A DNA stretch of 6,290 nucleotides from JAZDIT01 sp043804755. GTDB lineage: Bacteria; Patescibacteriota; Minisyncoccia; Minisyncoccales; JAQTPW01. Positions 5,375 through 6,290 of the stretch are shown in pieces. The notes under the pieces were generated by a model that saw only the letters and a list, made by a program, of their open reading frames with translations, was not told where the DNA came from and did no database searches. Position numbers and translations under genes: made by a program. How positions within the stretch are numbered: the stretch's first letter is position 1; every line of letters begins with the position of its first letter. The stretch spans positions 1 to 6,290 of the forward strand of contig JAZDIT010000024.1 of the NCBI GenBank assembly GCA_043804755.1, read 5' to 3'.

Positions 5375-5608
5375 ATGGCTCATTTTAATAAAATAGCCAA
5401 GAGTTTGGACTTAAGGGATGTAGGCGAGCTCGAACTCGGAGAAAAAGAATGCAAAGGATGCAAAACGCCGCTGAGGGTAGGGGATGAGATTCTGCCCAAG
5501 GATAGGGAAAAGAAAATATTTCCGAGAAGATTCAGCTATTGCCCCAAATGTAAGACAAAAGTTAAGGTTGTCCTTTCTCCGAGATTCACTCAGCCTATAA
5601 AAATGTAG
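5375..5608 (+). CDS. Zinc-ribbon protein, 77 residues, unknown function
   Basis: The ATG at 5375 follows AAAAGGAGG (5361-5369) by 5 nt; the stop is TAG at 5606-5608. The protein has two CxxC knuckles, C26-K-G-C29 and C56-P-K-C59, separated by 26 residues, the spacing of a four-cysteine zinc ribbon. The knuckle surroundings (C-K-G-C-K-T-P-L and Y-C-P-K-C-K-T-K-V) are classic zinc-ribbon sequence. Between them lies a charged segment and a basic patch (K-D-R-E-K-K at 42-47, P-R-R at 50-52). The N terminus (1-25) is amphipathic and helical in character. Zinc ribbons of this kind bind nucleic acid or protein, so a small regulator or an accessory of a larger complex is possible, but no specific family is recognised. 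It is the second gene of a two-gene operon with the 74-residue protein. Confidence 0.85.
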   Translation: MAHFNKIAKSLDLRDVGELELGEKECKGCKTPLRVGDEILPKDREKKIFPRRFSYCPKCKTKVKVVLSPRFTQPIKM

Positions 5609-5634
5609 CCCGATAACGATTAATAAGTTTGCAA

Positions 5635-5673
5635 GGACGGGATTTTAATAATAAAAATACCCGCCTTTTTTTT
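5635..5673 (+). terminator. Terminator of the zinc-ribbon operon
   Basis: GGACGGG (5635-5641) pairs with CCCGCC (5660-5665), with the A at 5637 bulged. The stem extends inward through ATTTT/AAAAT with an A bulged at 5659. A run of eight T (5666-5673) follows. GGACGGGA recurs at 5680-5687, so the 3' arm could pair on either side. Confidence 0.85.
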
Positions 5674-5690
5674 ATCTTTGGACGGGAAAG
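5666..5690 (+). repeat. Post-terminator motif, copy 2 (T8-ATCTTTG-GACGGGAAAG)
   Basis: After the T8 tract comes ATCTTTG and GACGGGAAAG (5681-5690), the same arrangement as at 5045-5064 and 6240-6261. Here the next promoter is about 115 nt further on, which weakens the idea that the motif is a promoter element. Confidence 0.4.
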
Positions 5691-5804
5691 TTTAGTGGGC
5701 GTGATTTTTCTGCGCTTTGTTGTAGAAAAAGGGTGGTAGCAAGAAAAATATCAAAGAAGGGGTGTACCTTAAAATGGCAGAGAAATTTTTGGAAGAATAG
5801 GGGA

Positions 5805-5835
5805 TTGACTTTTTTATTAAAGTACGTAGTATAAA
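5805..5835 (+). promoter_or_regulatory. Promoter of the 109-residue protein
   Basis: TTGACT (5805-5810) is a near-consensus -35. The -10 is either TAGTAT (5827-5832, 16-nt spacer) or TATAAA (5830-5835, 19-nt spacer). Transcription would start near 5840, giving a leader of about 20 nt. Confidence 0.65.
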
Positions 5836-5862
5836 ATTACAGTAGTTTAAAGGAGGAACGTA

Positions 5863-6192
5863 GTGCCTAAGTTTTTTGAGCAAGGCGGAGGAAAGGTTTT
5901 CGTCAGTATCACAAACGCCACAACAAGAGAAGTTCACTCTTATACCCATAACACTTGTGTTTTGGTGGCGGATTGGCCGGAAGCAATTAAAAAAGCAGGA
6001 GAGCTCGTGCAAGAAAAACAATCTCGAAGCTACATTGAATCAATTGAAATGTTTACCACACCCAGGCTTTGTAGGAAATGTCTGGAACATGCGTCTCAAC
6101 CGCTGGTGCTTGAAAACGCCAAGCACGTTGGAGAATGTTTATGCCGAATAGAAAACACTCCTTGCGGTGTTCATAAGTATAGCGGAGGTTAA
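5863..6192 (+). CDS. Hypothetical cysteine-rich protein ending in Gly-Gly, 109 residues
   Basis: The GTG start at 5863 lies 6 nt after AGGAGG (5851-5856); the stop is TAA at 6190-6192. The N-terminal half reads as strand (about 11-19), strand (23-36), helix (W38-E51) and strand (58-65), a beta-beta-alpha-beta order. The C-terminal half has C70-R-K-C73, H76, C92, C94 and C101, enough ligands for one or two metal sites, though the spacing matches no zinc finger I know. The last residues are H-K-Y-S-G-G. A terminal Gly-Gly is the substrate mark of ubiquitin-like and ThiS/MoaD proteins, and an E1-like gene lies about 4.5 kb upstream, but the cysteine-rich tail is unlike a beta-grasp end, so this may be chance. 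The gene is monocistronic with promoter and terminator. No signal peptide or membrane span is seen. The function is unknown. Confidence 0.75.
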   Translation: MPKFFEQGGGKVFVSITNATTREVHSYTHNTCVLVADWPEAIKKAGELVQEKQSRSYIESIEMFTTPRLCRKCLEHASQPLVLENAKHVGECLCRIENTPCGVHKYSGG

Positions 6193-6214
6193 ACAACATT
6201 TAATTAGTAATTAA

Positions 6215-6246
6215 AGCGGTGGGATAAAACTCGCCGCTCTTTTTTT
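6215..6246 (+). terminator. Terminator of the 109-residue protein gene
   Basis: AGCGGTGGG (6215-6223) pairs with CTCGCCGCT (6230-6238) in nine pairs including two wobbles, with an ATAAAA loop and a seven-T tract (6240-6246). Confidence 0.85.
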
Positions 6247-6261
6247 CTTTACGCGGGAAAG
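6240..6261 (+). repeat. Post-terminator motif, copy 3 (T7-CTTTAC-GCGGGAAAG)
   Basis: The T7 tract continues as CTTTAC and GCGGGAAAG (6253-6261), the third copy of the pattern. A TTTACA at 6277-6282 could be the -35 of the next promoter, placed 15 nt after the motif, but the window ends before any -10. Confidence 0.4.
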
Positions 6262-6290
6262 GGTTAAATTTTAGGCTTTACACTTTACAG

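Larger units (their letters stand above)
5609..5862 (+). other. 254-nt intergenic region, no gene seen
   Basis: Apart from the terminator (5635-5673), the CGGGAAA motif and the promoter (5805-5835) this gap holds no convincing gene. About 110 nt between 5690 and 5800 are unexplained; two very short open frames there (8 and 34 codons) have no Shine-Dalgarno. Confidence 0.5.

Noticed and set aside
5734..5835. A basic 34-codon GTG frame in the gap before the 109-residue gene, and an 8-codon ATG frame at 5774.
   Set aside because: Neither has a Shine-Dalgarno, both are too short to judge, and the longer one runs through the promoter at 5805-5835.
5692..6021. Minus-strand open frame of 109 codons opposite the promoter and start of the Gly-Gly protein gene.
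   Set aside because: The plus-strand gene has promoter, Shine-Dalgarno and terminator; the antisense frame has none of these.
6272..6290. TTAGGCTTTACACTTTACAG resembles the start of the E. coli lac promoter.
   Set aside because: The match is short and ends with the window, no -10 can be seen, and the surroundings are not vector-like. At most it is a -35 box for the next gene.
1..6290. CRISPR array, tRNA, rRNA, insertion sequence or attachment site.
   Set aside because: No regularly spaced direct repeats, cloverleaf, rRNA motif, transposase or terminal inverted repeats were seen on either strand.

Overview
The window looks like a piece of a small, AT-rich bacterial genome, most plausibly a Patescibacteria (CPR, Parcubacteria-like) member. 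This is inferred from compact gene spacing, A/T-rich leaders, several starts without a Shine-Dalgarno beside others with a strong AAGGAGG, a PAS-less multi-TM histidine kinase paired with a stand-alone receiver, and several small orphan proteins. No rRNA or other taxonomic marker is present, so the assignment is tentative. TGA serves as a normal stop at 1411-1413, where it lies inside a terminator stem, so there is no sign of recoding. All genes supported here are on the + strand.

Layout. Positions 1-210 are the C-terminal end of a Mur ligase, very probably MurC, followed by a terminator whose loop holds the -35 box of the next promoter. Positions 316-444 encode a 42-residue single-TM protein, closed by a terminator at 467-497. 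A strong extended -10 promoter (504-532) and a hairpin-rich leader of about 105 nt drive an E1/ThiF-like adenylyltransferase (646-1413), which has its own terminator overlapping its stop codon. A second unit follows. A PaaK/CapK-like carboxylate-adenylating enzyme (1502-3028), a multi-TM sensor histidine kinase (3036-4619) and a single-domain response regulator (4648-5016) are packed with gaps of 7 to 28 nt and end at one terminator (5026-5049). They look like a single operon.

The last 1.3 kb holds three small proteins of unknown function: a 74-residue protein and a 77-residue four-cysteine zinc-ribbon protein in one operon (5134-5608), then a 109-residue cysteine-rich protein ending in Gly-Gly (5863-6192) with its own promoter and terminator. 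Each of the three terminators in this part is followed by a similar TTTTT-CTTT-CGGGAAA stretch, an unexplained short dispersed motif.

How the genes may work together. The clearest functional unit is the adenylating enzyme with the two-component pair, which would fit production or turnover of a carboxylate-derived molecule coupled to membrane sensing; this is inference from gene order. The ThiF-like gene next door is a second, unrelated carboxylate-adenylating fold but is transcribed separately, and its usual arginine finger and catalytic cysteine are not evident. Nothing in the window proves a new system. The best candidates are the PaaK-like/kinase/receiver operon and the divergent E1-like protein with a Gly-Gly-ending protein about 4.5 kb downstream.
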